Assembly (NCBI GenBank): GCA_013349735.1
Contig: DUZC01000108.1
Coordinates: 1-5,814 of the forward strand
DNA length: 5,814 nucleotides
Source of the DNA: Rhodospirillaceae bacterium
GTDB lineage: Bacteria > Pseudomonadota > Alphaproteobacteria > Rhodospirillales > Magnetospirillaceae
Direction of reading: 5' to 3'
The position numbers and the translations under genes were made by a program. Position 1 is the first letter of the stretch, and each line of letters begins with the position of its first letter. The notes beneath the pieces were generated by a model, which saw nothing but the letters and a program-made list of their open reading frames with translations, had not been told where the DNA came from and ran no database searches. Shown here one piece after another: positions 1-5,814 of this stretch.

Positions 1-54
1 TTCATGAAACATTTGGCGCTGTTGCGAACCGCCCTTGATAAGGGTGGTGTGTGA
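1..54 (+). CDS. flgB: Flagellar basal-body rod protein FlgB, C-terminal end (partial)
   Basis: Only the last 17 codons and the TGA stop are present, reading FMKHLALLRTALDKGGV. A terminal helix of this kind, with a LLRTAL-like core, is usual at the end of FlgB, a proximal rod subunit that assembles on the FliE ring in the periplasm. The identification depends mostly on position, since flgB directly precedes flgC in most flagellar clusters and flgC follows 32 bases downstream. The fragment is too short for an independent domain call. The stop codon overlaps an ATG (TGATG), which opens a 9-codon ORF filling most of the gap to flgC. Confidence 0.7.
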   Translation, partial: FMKHLALLRTALDKGGV

Positions 55-86
55 TGCGGCGGCTGACGAAAATAGGCGCGTGAGCC

Positions 87-497
87 ATGGATGATCTGAA
101 TAAAGCCTCCTTGGTGGCGGTGTCGGGCATGAAGGCGCAGTCCGAGCGCATCCGTGTTGTGTCGGAAAACATAGCCAATGCCGACTCGCTGCCCAGCAGC
201 CCGGACAGCCTGCCCTATCGCCGCAAGGTGGTGACCTTCCGCAATGTATTGGACAAGGCGAACGGCAATAGTCTGGTGCAGGTTAAAAAGGTCGATGTTG
301 ACCGGTCGGATTTCCCGAAAAAATACGATCCGCAACATCCTGCCGCAGACAGCAATGGCTATGTCATGTCGCCAAATATCAACCCATTGATTGAACTCAT
401 GGATATGCGCGAGGCTCAGCGCAGCTACGAAGCCAATCTCAATGTGGTTGGGGTCTCGAAGACGATGCTCTCGCACACTGTAGATATGTTGAAATAA
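87..497 (+). CDS. flgC: Flagellar basal-body rod protein FlgC
   Basis: This 136-residue protein has the normal FlgC length. FlgC is a proximal rod subunit exported through the flagellar type III apparatus and assembled between the MS ring and the distal rod. The N-terminus carries the rod/hook family signature: GMKAQSERIRVVSENIANADS at about residues 14-34 includes the ANxD-like segment, followed by PYRRKVV around residues 43-49. The C-terminus (about residues 100-136) has the family's closing helix, with MDMREAQRSYEANLNVV and then a hydrophobic/polar helix. The start is fixed by an in-frame TGA at 81-83, so ATG 87 is the first possible ATG. The ribosome binding site is weak (TAGG about 10 bases upstream), which suggests translation coupled to flgB. 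No key element is missing. Confidence 0.96.
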   Translation: MDDLNKASLVAVSGMKAQSERIRVVSENIANADSLPSSPDSLPYRRKVVTFRNVLDKANGNSLVQVKKVDVDRSDFPKKYDPQHPAADSNGYVMSPNINPLIELMDMREAQRSYEANLNVVGVSKTMLSHTVDMLK

Positions 498-537
498 ACG
501 GGTTTAACCCAAACTTTTAATCACACTGGACCATGCT

Positions 538-861
538 ATGGCTATCAACAGTATTACCGACGCCATTGCCGCTTACAACACTGCCGCCAAGTCGGTAACC
601 GGCGCAGGCAGCGGGGGCGATGCGGCGGCGACCGAAGGCGCCGGGCCTGATTTTGCCAGTATGCTTAAGGAAGGCGTCAATGCGGCTATTGATGCCAGCA
701 AAAAGAGCGAAGAATTGTCCAAGCAGGCCATCACCGGCAAAGCGGATGTGCGGGATGTGGTGGCCGCCGTTAACAATGCCGAGATGACCTTGCAGACGGT
801 GGTGGCGGTTCGCGATAAAGTGATTTCCGCCTATAACGACATCCTTCGTATGCCGATTTGA
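538..861 (+). CDS. fliE: Flagellar hook-basal body complex protein FliE
   Basis: This 107-residue protein matches the usual FliE size of about 100-110. FliE is the first axial component to be exported; it sits at the MS ring/export gate and anchors the rod. The diagnostic part is the C-terminus, where EMTLQTVVAVRDKVISAYND (residues 82-101) is followed by ILRMPI. This is the conserved FliE helix that contacts the rod and gate. A Gly/Ala-rich low-complexity segment (about residues 21-36) separates it from the N-terminal helix, and such variable N-terminal halves are common in this family. The gene is 40 bases after flgC, the largest gap in the flagellar part of the window. ATG 538 has only a weak TGGA at 527-530. 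A nearby ATG at 533 is out of frame. Confidence 0.95.
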   Translation: MAINSITDAIAAYNTAAKSVTGAGSGGDAAATEGAGPDFASMLKEGVNAAIDASKKSEELSKQAITGKADVRDVVAAVNNAEMTLQTVVAVRDKVISAYNDILRMPI

Positions 862-868
862 TTTCATC

Positions 869-1135
869 ATGACCGAGGCCGATCTCATCAGCATTGCCCG
901 CGAAGCCATGGTGGTGATGTTGAAGGTGGCGGCCCCGCCGCTGCTGGCCGGTCTGGCCATTGGTTTGGCGATTTCCCTGTTCCAGGCCTTGACGCAAATT
1001 CAGGAAATGACCCTGACCTTTGTGCCGAAAGTTGTGCTTGTCTTCTTAACCTTGCTGATCTTCCTACCCTTCATGTTACATACTTTGACGGACTTCACCC
1101 ATTCGGTGATGGATCGTGCCATTGCCGGTGGATAG
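869..1135 (+). CDS. fliQ: Flagellar type III export gate protein FliQ
   Basis: This 88-residue protein has the standard FliQ size and layout. FliQ is an inner-membrane subunit that, with FliP and FliR, forms the helical core of the flagellar export gate. Two hydrophobic segments are visible, at about residues 16-39 and 52-74. They are joined by the conserved family loop QALTQIQEMTLTFVPK (residues 39-54), with TQIQExTLxFxPK as the hallmark. The gene begins 7 bases after the fliE stop and has no recognisable Shine-Dalgarno sequence, so re-initiation after fliE is likely. Its last codons carry the ribosome binding site for fliR. The homologous SctS/EscS family of injectisomes is the alternative, but the flagellar neighbours decide the call. 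Confidence 0.96.
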   Translation: MTEADLISIAREAMVVMLKVAAPPLLAGLAIGLAISLFQALTQIQEMTLTFVPKVVLVFLTLLIFLPFMLHTLTDFTHSVMDRAIAGG

Positions 1136-1138
1136 GTT

Positions 1139-1903
1139 TTGCTTAAGGACCTTCTCGCCACCGACGTCTTTCAAGTCACCTTGGTTTTCGCCAGATTGGG
1201 CGCGGCCATTATGTTTTTTCCAGGGCTTGGCAGCGCCGTCGTAACCGCCCGCGCCCGCCTGCTGCTGGCCGTCGCCTTGGCTTTTCTGATCGAGCCGGTG
1301 GTCCGTGCGCATTTGCCGGTGGTTCCCCATGCGGTGTTGCCGATGGCTTCCGCCGTCGCTGTCGAGGCCAGCATCGGTCTCTTTTTTGGCTTGATTGCCC
1401 AGACCTTGCTCTCGGCATTGGATATCGCGGGCAATGTGATCGGCTATTCTGTGGGTTTGACCAACGCCTTTGCCGTTGACCCGGTGACCGCTCAGCAAAG
1501 TCAGTTACTGACCGGTTTTCTTAGTATTACTGCGACATCTCTGATTTTGCTGACCGATCTGCATCATTTGTTTTTGCAGGCATTGGTTGACAGTTATGAG
1601 CTTTTTGGCTCGCTTGGTCACCTTCCGCTTGAGGATTTCTCGGGGATCATGGTGCGGACCATGTCGTCAAGTTTTATGGTGGGAATTGAGTTGGCGGCGC
1701 CAATTTTTGTGTTCGGTCTGGCCTTTAACACGGCGCTGGGACTGCTGAACCGTCTGGTGCCCCAGATGCAGGTTTTTTTCGTCGGCCAACCGTTGCAGAT
1801 TTTGGGTGGTCTCAGCATCGTGATGCTGACCTTGCCGGCAGTCATGTTATGGTTTCTCCGTCATTTCAGGGAAGGCATCGGGGCATTCCTGGCGCAAGGG
1901 TGA
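1139..1903 (+). CDS. fliR: Flagellar type III export gate protein FliR
   Basis: This 254-residue integral membrane protein has the usual FliR length. FliR is a single-copy gate subunit that packs with FliP and FliQ and contacts FlhB. The N-terminus (FQVTLVFARLGAAIMFFPGL, residues 11-30) and the region GLLNRLVPQMQVFFVGQPLQ (residues 201-220) are typical; the NR..PQ..VF..G.P pattern is the strongest family mark. Hydrophobic segments lie at about residues 11-30, 39-58, 72-95, 125-148, 178-200 and 218-240. The start codon is TTG, 3 bases after the fliQ stop. It is preceded by GGTGGA at 1127-1132 with 6 bases of spacing, and the first in-frame ATG would remove the conserved first membrane helix, so TTG is preferred. 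The stop is 3 bases before flhB. Confidence 0.95.
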   Translation: MLKDLLATDVFQVTLVFARLGAAIMFFPGLGSAVVTARARLLLAVALAFLIEPVVRAHLPVVPHAVLPMASAVAVEASIGLFFGLIAQTLLSALDIAGNVIGYSVGLTNAFAVDPVTAQQSQLLTGFLSITATSLILLTDLHHLFLQALVDSYELFGSLGHLPLEDFSGIMVRTMSSSFMVGIELAAPIFVFGLAFNTALGLLNRLVPQMQVFFVGQPLQILGGLSIVMLTLPAVMLWFLRHFREGIGAFLAQG

Positions 1904-1906
1904 CCT

Positions 1907-2977
1907 ATGGCTGAAGACGACGACTCAAAAACCGAACGACCAACAGACCGACGGCTCAGTCGCGCCCGCGAAGAGGGCGATATTCCTCAGTCCCAAGAGA
2001 TCAAGACGGTGGCCATGCTGCTGGCGATTACCGTCGTCGTCTGGTTGATGGTCCCGATGATGATGGGTCGGTTGAAAGCCTATCTGGCGAATTTTCTCGA
2101 ACGCGCCGATAGCATAAGGGTGGGAAGCGAGCAGGAACTGGCCGAGTTGCTTGGCCATTTGGCGGCAAATGTCGGCTTGGTCCTGTTGATGCCCTTGGGA
2201 TTTCTGTTTTTGGTTGGACTTTCTTCCTCGATTTCTCAAACCGGATGGACGATTTCGACCCGCAAGCTGGTTCCAGATCTGGGGAAGATCAATCCCTTGG
2301 CCGGGTTTGGCAGGATGTTTTCTCTGCAGGCCGTAATGGAACTGGCAAAAAGCATGGCCAAGCTGGCGGTGGTGGCCATCCTCTGCGGGATGATTTTAAG
2401 GCCCAGGATCAAAGAGCTTGAACATCTGCCGGCCATGGAAATGCCGGCGATTCTGGAATTCATTCATAATCTGCTGGTTCATCTGCTGCTGGCGGTGGTG
2501 CTGGTGATGGTGGTGATCGCCGCTTCGGATTGGGCCTATCAGCGCTTCAACTTCATGAAGAAGTTGCGCATGACCAAGCAAGAAGTAAAAGACGAACACA
2601 AGCAAACCGAGGGCGATCCGAAAGTCAAATCGCGCATTCGCGCCTTGCGTTTGCAACGGGCCCGCAACCGCATGATGGCGGCCGTTCCAAAGGCCGATGT
2701 GGTGGTCACCAATCCGACCCATTACGCCTGTGCCTTGCGCTATGATGCGGACTCGATGACGGCACCGCTTTTGGTTGCCAAAGGGCAGAATCTTGTGGCT
2801 CTTAAGATTCGCGAAATCGCCGAAGAGCATAAGGTGCCGATCGTCGAGAACCCGCCGCTGGCGCGCGCATTGTTCGCGACGGTCGAAATTGATGCGGAAA
2901 TTCCTCCTGAACATTACAAGGCCGTGGCCGAGGTTATCAGTTATGTTCTTCGCCTCAAAGGCAAGCTGGTTCGCTGA
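1907..2977 (+). CDS. flhB: Flagellar type III export switch protein FlhB
   Basis: This 356-residue protein is FlhB, the export gate protein that switches substrate specificity from rod/hook to filament proteins. The N-terminal stretch KTERPTDRRLSRAREEGDIP (residues 8-27) is the conserved cytoplasmic leader. Four membrane segments follow at about residues 33-53, 86-108, 145-164 and 185-206. The linker has EGDPKVKSRIR (residues 235-245). The autocleavage motif NPTH is at residues 269-272 and is intact, so cleavage between N269 and P270 is expected. The C-terminal domain continues through KIREIAEEHKVPIVENPPLA to residue 356, with no long proline-rich tail. The RBS AAGGG (1896-1900) lies 6 bases before ATG 1907. 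The last 35 bases also encode the start of cckA in another frame. Confidence 0.97.
   Translation: MAEDDDSKTERPTDRRLSRAREEGDIPQSQEIKTVAMLLAITVVVWLMVPMMMGRLKAYLANFLERADSIRVGSEQELAELLGHLAANVGLVLLMPLGFLFLVGLSSSISQTGWTISTRKLVPDLGKINPLAGFGRMFSLQAVMELAKSMAKLAVVAILCGMILRPRIKELEHLPAMEMPAILEFIHNLLVHLLLAVVLVMVVIAASDWAYQRFNFMKKLRMTKQEVKDEHKQTEGDPKVKSRIRALRLQRARNRMMAAVPKADVVVTNPTHYACALRYDADSMTAPLLVAKGQNLVALKIREIAEEHKVPIVENPPLARALFATVEIDAEIPPEHYKAVAEVISYVLRLKGKLVR
2930..2934 (+). promoter_or_regulatory. Ribosome binding site that decides the cckA start
   Basis: GAGGT inside the 3' end of flhB sits 8 bases before ATG 2943. It supports that codon as the cckA start over the farther upstream in-frame ATGs at 2775 and 2892, which have no comparable site. 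Ribosomes translating flhB would cover and then clear this site, which fits translational coupling. Confidence 0.65.
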
Positions 2978-5378
2978 GGCGGCACGGCGTCCGTCGGTCT
3001 GGCTGGCTTCTGTTGCCATCGCCTTGCTGCTCGGCCTTGTTTTGCGGCCGACTTTGCTTCCTGGCGGGATTGTGACGGCACTGATCCTGGCTGCCTCTGG
3101 CCTCGCCGGGGTTGGCGGTCTGTCCTACGCTTTGGCGCAGCGACGGCACCAATTGCAACGGGGTGATCGGCTGGAAGCCGCTTTGCAAGTTGATCGCCGC
3201 GGTCGGCTGGTGGTCGATGGCCAGGGACGTGAACTGTTGCGATCGGGCCTGGCCAGTGAATTATTCGGGCCGCCCCATGACCCTTGCTTCTATCTGGCCG
3301 GTCGGGCGCAGGGCGATGAACGGGCGCTTGAGGAATTTGCCCGGTTGCGGGCAGCGGCGGCGCAAGGTGGAACGCATTCTGCGGAGGTGACCCTGACGGG
3401 TGTCGACGGAGCCCGCGAATGGTTTGCGCTGTCCGCCTTTTCATTGGCGGGTGGCGGGGTGTTGTGGACGGTAGAAGATGTTTCGTCCCGGCGGGCCATC
3501 GATGAAACCCTGCGGCGCGAGCATGAAATGCTGGCGGACTTTGTTGATTTTTTGCCGGTTGGCTTTTATTCGGCGGATACCGAGGGCTGTTTCCGTTTTG
3601 TCAATCAGCGGCTGGCCGAATGGATTGGCCGTTCCGCCGAAGAGTTGGTTGGTTTGTCTTTGCGCGAGGTGCTGGGCGTTGTTCCCAATCCCGAAGAGGA
3701 CCGTGCCGAAATGCGTCTGCGTGGGCGCAATGGAGAAATTTTCCAGGCCTTTGTAACCCATACAGTCTTTGACGAAGGCGGCGAGACCCTGACCCGTTCC
3801 GTCGTAGTTCGCGATCTCATGCCCGAACGTCATCTGGAAAGGGTCCTAAAGGCAGCCGAACGTCGCTTCCGCTGGCTGTTCGAGGATGCGCCCGTTGGCA
3901 TTGTGCTGGTGGATCCGGATACCACCGTCAATCTTTGCAATTCGACCTTTGCCGCCATGATTGGTCGCGAAGCCGAAGCCATCGCGGGCCGACCGGTTAT
4001 TCAATTGGTGACCGCCGAACATCGGGATGCTTGTGCTGATCAATTGTCGCGCGTCTTGATGGGGGTGTCGGCCGGTGGGCATTTGCCGGTACGTCTGGCG
4101 GCCGAGGGCCGGGACATGGCGGCGACGCTTTATGTCAGCCCCACCGCCGAAGAGGGCTCGGTTTCGGGTTTGATGCTGCATTTTATTGACACAACTGAAC
4201 AGAAAAACCTGGAAATTCAATTCGCCCAAAGTCAAAAAATGCAGGCCATGGGCCAATTGGCCGGCGGCATTGCCCATGATTTTAATAATCTTTTGACGGC
4301 GATGATCGGTTTTTGCGATCTCTTGTTGCAGCGGCATGGGCCTGGCGATACCTCGTTCGCTGATATCATGCAAGTAAAGCAGAACGCCAATCGTGCGGCC
4401 AGTCTGGTCCGCCAATTACTGGCGTTCTCGCGGCGTCAGGCCCTTCAGCCACGGCTGTTTGATGTGACCGACGCCCTGGCGGATTTGTCGAATCTTTTGC
4501 GCCGCCTGCTGGGCGAAACCATCACCCTGTCCATCGCCCATGGCCGGGATCTTGGATTGGTGCGGGTTGATCCGGGACAGTTCGACCAGGTCATCATCAA
4601 TTTGTCGGTCAATGCCCGGGATGCCATGCCTGGCGGCGGTCAACTGACCATTACCACCAAGGCAGTTCATGTCGAACGCCCCTTTCAACGGGGGGCCGAT
4701 GTCATGCCCAGCGGCGACTATGTGGTCATCGAGGCCGCAGATACCGGGACCGGAATGAGTGCCGAAACTCTGGGTCGCATTTTCGAGCCCTTCTTTTCTA
4801 CCAAGGAAGTCGGCGCCGGGACTGGGCTCGGGCTGTCGACGGTTTACGGGATCGTCCGGCAAACGGACGGTTTCATTTTTGTTGATAGCAAGCCCGGTAA
4901 GGGCACCATCTTCACCATCTATCTGCCGCGCTTCGATGCGACGGAAACGACCAAACAAAGTAAACCGGCGGCCGTCGAGGGCCCGCCGCATAGCGGCGAC
5001 CTGACCGGCACGGAATCCATTTTAATTGTCGAGGATGAGGACGCCGTACGCTTGTTCGGCGCGCGAGCCCTGCGCAATAAAGGCTATCAAGTGCTGGAAG
5101 CCCGTTCCGGTGAAAGCGCGCTCGACGTTTTGCGCGGCGATACCCGCATTGATGTCCTGGTCACGGATGTGGTGATGCCGGGAATGGACGGGGCCACCCT
5201 GGCTCGCCTGGTCAGAATGGAAAGGCCCAGCATTCAGGTTATTTTGATGTCAGGCTATTCCGAGGATGTGGCGCTTGGCGAATTTTCCGGCGAAGACGGC
5301 ATCCATTTTTTGCCAAAGCCCTTTTCTCTCAAGCAGTTGGCCGGGAAGGTCAAGGAAGTTTTGGAAAACCCCCGTTGA
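2943..5378 (+). CDS. cckA: Hybrid sensor histidine kinase CckA (cell cycle/motility phosphorelay)
   Basis: With the start at ATG 2943 this is an 811-residue inner-membrane hybrid kinase. Domains in order: two membrane helices (about residues 18-35 and 41-66); a degenerate PAS-like region (about 78-182); two clearer PAS domains (about 194-300 and 304-420); a HisKA dimerisation domain with phospho-acceptor His445 in GGIAHDFNNLLTA; an HATPase with N557 (NARDAMP), DTGTG at 600-604, FEPFFSTK at 614-621 and GAGTGLGLS at 624-632; and a receiver (about 692-811) with E697/D698, phospho-acceptor D742, S770 and K792. The H-box and the STKEVGAGTGLGLSTVYGIV stretch are very like CckA, which in other alphaproteobacteria passes phosphate to ChpT and on to CtrA and CpdR. 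All catalytic residues are present. Caulobacter CckA is shorter (about 690 residues); the extra length here is N-terminal sensory sequence. In-frame sequence upstream of 2943 is an Arg-rich shadow of flhB. A generic hybrid kinase is the weaker alternative. Confidence 0.9.
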   Translation: MFFASKASWFAEAARRPSVWLASVAIALLLGLVLRPTLLPGGIVTALILAASGLAGVGGLSYALAQRRHQLQRGDRLEAALQVDRRGRLVVDGQGRELLRSGLASELFGPPHDPCFYLAGRAQGDERALEEFARLRAAAAQGGTHSAEVTLTGVDGAREWFALSAFSLAGGGVLWTVEDVSSRRAIDETLRREHEMLADFVDFLPVGFYSADTEGCFRFVNQRLAEWIGRSAEELVGLSLREVLGVVPNPEEDRAEMRLRGRNGEIFQAFVTHTVFDEGGETLTRSVVVRDLMPERHLERVLKAAERRFRWLFEDAPVGIVLVDPDTTVNLCNSTFAAMIGREAEAIAGRPVIQLVTAEHRDACADQLSRVLMGVSAGGHLPVRLAAEGRDMAATLYVSPTAEEGSVSGLMLHFIDTTEQKNLEIQFAQSQKMQAMGQLAGGIAHDFNNLLTAMIGFCDLLLQRHGPGDTSFADIMQVKQNANRAASLVRQLLAFSRRQALQPRLFDVTDALADLSNLLRRLLGETITLSIAHGRDLGLVRVDPGQFDQVIINLSVNARDAMPGGGQLTITTKAVHVERPFQRGADVMPSGDYVVIEAADTGTGMSAETLGRIFEPFFSTKEVGAGTGLGLSTVYGIVRQTDGFIFVDSKPGKGTIFTIYLPRFDATETTKQSKPAAVEGPPHSGDLTGTESILIVEDEDAVRLFGARALRNKGYQVLEARSGESALDVLRGDTRIDVLVTDVVMPGMDGATLARLVRMERPSIQVILMSGYSEDVALGEFSGEDGIHFLPKPFSLKQLAGKVKEVLENPR

Positions 5379-5380
5379 CA
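5375..5380 (+). promoter_or_regulatory. Candidate -35 element of the recA promoter
   Basis: TTGACA is a perfect match to the housekeeping -35 consensus and overlaps the cckA stop codon (TGA 5376-5378). The -10 is unclear: GATTTT (5396-5401) would give a 15-base spacer consisting exactly of the SOS box, and later windows match less well. A second possible pair is TTGCGA (5405-5410) with CATAGT (5429-5434), spacer 18. Part of the TTGACA match is coding sequence, so chance is possible. Confidence 0.45.
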
Positions 5381-5395
5381 GAACAGACGAAGAAC
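5381..5395 (+). promoter_or_regulatory. LexA operator (alphaproteobacterial SOS box) of recA
   Basis: GAACAGACGAAGAAC fits GAAC-N7-GAAC exactly. This direct repeat is the known LexA recognition sequence of alphaproteobacteria; on the other strand it reads GTTC-N7-GTTC. It lies 88 bases before the recA start codon and immediately follows the TTGACA candidate -35, so bound LexA would block the promoter. RecA is the activator of LexA self-cleavage and recA is a standard SOS gene, so the location is as expected. Two more GAAC tetramers (5409-5412 and 5415-5418) follow but do not have the N7 spacing. Confidence 0.8.
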
Positions 5396-5399
5396 GATT

Positions 5400-5411
5400 T
5401 TCGCTTGCGAA
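5400..5411 (+). repeat. Short inverted repeat in the recA leader
   Basis: TTCGC-TT-GCGAA is a perfect dyad with 5-base arms. As RNA it would form a small hairpin closed as G(CUUG)C, a known stable tetraloop type. No U-run follows on either strand, so it is not an intrinsic terminator for cckA. It could be a minor operator, a leader hairpin or chance. Confidence 0.3.
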
Positions 5412-5467
5412 CAGGAACAAAGCGTGTACATAGTTGCGCATTGCATCGCCTGATCGTCTTGTGAAAT

Positions 5468-5482
5468 AAGAGGGGACCTCTT
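5468..5482 (+). promoter_or_regulatory. recA ribosome binding site inside a perfect hairpin
   Basis: AAGAGGGGACCTCTT is a perfect inverted repeat with 6-base arms (5468-5473 and 5477-5482) and a GGA loop. It ends one base before the recA ATG. The Shine-Dalgarno sequence AGGGGA (5471-5476), 7 bases before ATG 5484, forms part of the 5' arm and the loop. The RBS call is solid and supports this start over the in-frame ATG at 5523. Whether the hairpin controls translation is inference. Confidence 0.5.
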
Positions 5483-5483
5483 C

Positions 5484-5814
5484 ATGACCCAGACTGCTCT
5501 TCGCCTGGTGGACAAGGATACGATGGACAAGAACAAAGCTTTGGATGCCGCCCTGACGCAGATCGAACGGGCTTTCGGCAAGGGTTCAATTATGCGTATG
5601 GGGCAACGCGAGGTGGTGGAGACCGAATCCATTTCCACCGGATCGCTGGGGCTCGATCTGGCGCTTGGTATTGGTGGTTTGCCACGGGGCCGCATTGTCG
5701 AAATCTATGGGCCGGAAAGTTCCGGCAAGACGACCTTGGCGCTTCACGTTATCGCCGAAGCGCAGAAAAAAGGTGGGACCTGTGCCTTTGTCGATGCTGA
5801 GCATGCGCTTGATC
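5484..5814 (+). CDS. recA: Recombinase RecA, N-terminal part (partial)
   Basis: The first 110 codons are present and the frame is open to the window edge. RecA is the DNA strand-exchange ATPase of homologous recombination and the co-protease that triggers LexA cleavage. Diagnostic segments are KALDAALTQIERAFGKGSIM (residues 18-37), SISTGSLGLDLALGIGGLPRG (about 50-70), and the Walker A motif GPESSGKTT at residues 76-84, then AEAQKKGGTCAFVDAEHALD at the edge. The residues before the core (MTQTALRLVDKDTMDKN) form a short extension of about 10 residues over E. coli RecA, common in alphaproteobacteria. ATG 5484 is chosen for its strong RBS; the internal ATG 5523 would remove this extension and lacks such a site. 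The gene is preceded by an SOS box, so DNA-damage induction is expected. Confidence 0.98.
   Translation, partial: MTQTALRLVDKDTMDKNKALDAALTQIERAFGKGSIMRMGQREVVETESISTGSLGLDLALGIGGLPRGRIVEIYGPESSGKTTLALHVIAEAQKKGGTCAFVDAEHALD

Noticed and set aside
14..26. Sigma-54-like promoter (TGGC...TTGC) near the flgB end.
   Set aside because: The GG-to-GC distance is 7 bases instead of the required 10, and the match lies in flgB coding sequence.
500..510. GGGTTTAACCC as a terminator after flgC.
   Set aside because: The arms are 5 bases with a 1-base centre, so a real RNA hairpin would have only about 3 pairs, and no proper U-run follows directly.
2775..2942. N-terminal extension of the cckA frame by 56 residues back to ATG 2775.
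   Set aside because: It lies wholly within conserved flhB coding sequence, is Arg-rich like a frame shadow, lacks an RBS, and would place basic sequence with no family counterpart before the first membrane helix. ATG 2943 has a good RBS.
2396..3019. Long antisense open frame (207 codons) across flhB and the start of cckA.
   Set aside because: His/Gln/Arg-rich composition typical of a reverse-strand shadow of GC-rich coding DNA, with no recognisable domain; it is fully covered by well-identified + strand genes.
5379..5467. Intrinsic terminator between cckA and recA.
   Set aside because: The only dyad (5400-5411) is short and has no following T-run. No terminator can be supported, so read-through from cckA into recA is possible.
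5255..5695. Antisense open frame (146 codons) covering the end of cckA, the recA leader and the recA start.
   Set aside because: No recognisable family, Ser/Arg-rich shadow composition, and it spans the recA control region and conserved recA codons.

Overview
The window is a piece of an alphaproteobacterial chromosome, probably from the Rhodospirillales or a close relative. This rests on a CckA-type hybrid histidine kinase, an alphaproteobacterial SOS box (GAAC-N7-GAAC) in front of recA, and the N-terminal style of the RecA and FlgC proteins. Everything identifiable is on the + strand. The window is almost completely coding and shows no mobile element, tRNA, rRNA or CRISPR array. It looks like conserved core genome rather than an accessory island.

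Layout: (1) Bases 1-1135 hold the last codons of flgB, then flgC, fliE and fliQ, which encode proximal rod parts, the rod-to-export-gate adapter and one export gate subunit. (2) Bases 1139-2977 hold fliR and flhB, two more export gate components, separated by only 3 bases; fliR starts with TTG. (3) Bases 2943-5378 hold cckA, whose start lies inside the end of flhB (35-base overlap) behind a good ribosome binding site. The product is a two-TM, three-PAS hybrid kinase with a C-terminal receiver. (4) Bases 5379-5483 are the recA control region: a consensus -35-like TTGACA, an SOS box directly next to it, a small dyad, and a perfect 6-bp hairpin that covers the recA ribosome binding site. (5) Bases 5484-5814 are the first 110 codons of recA, which runs off the window.

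How it works together: flgB to flhB form a tightly packed unit for building the flagellar rod and the type III export gate (FliQ, FliR, FlhB; FliP and FlhA are not in this window). cckA is physically and probably translationally coupled to the end of this unit. In other alphaproteobacteria CckA starts the CckA-ChpT-CtrA phosphorelay, which controls the cell cycle and/or motility, so its place at the end of a flagellar operon makes functional sense. recA appears to be a separate transcription unit with its own LexA-controlled promoter. The best material for a second look is the flhB/cckA junction and the compact recA leader. I found no evidence of a wholly new system.
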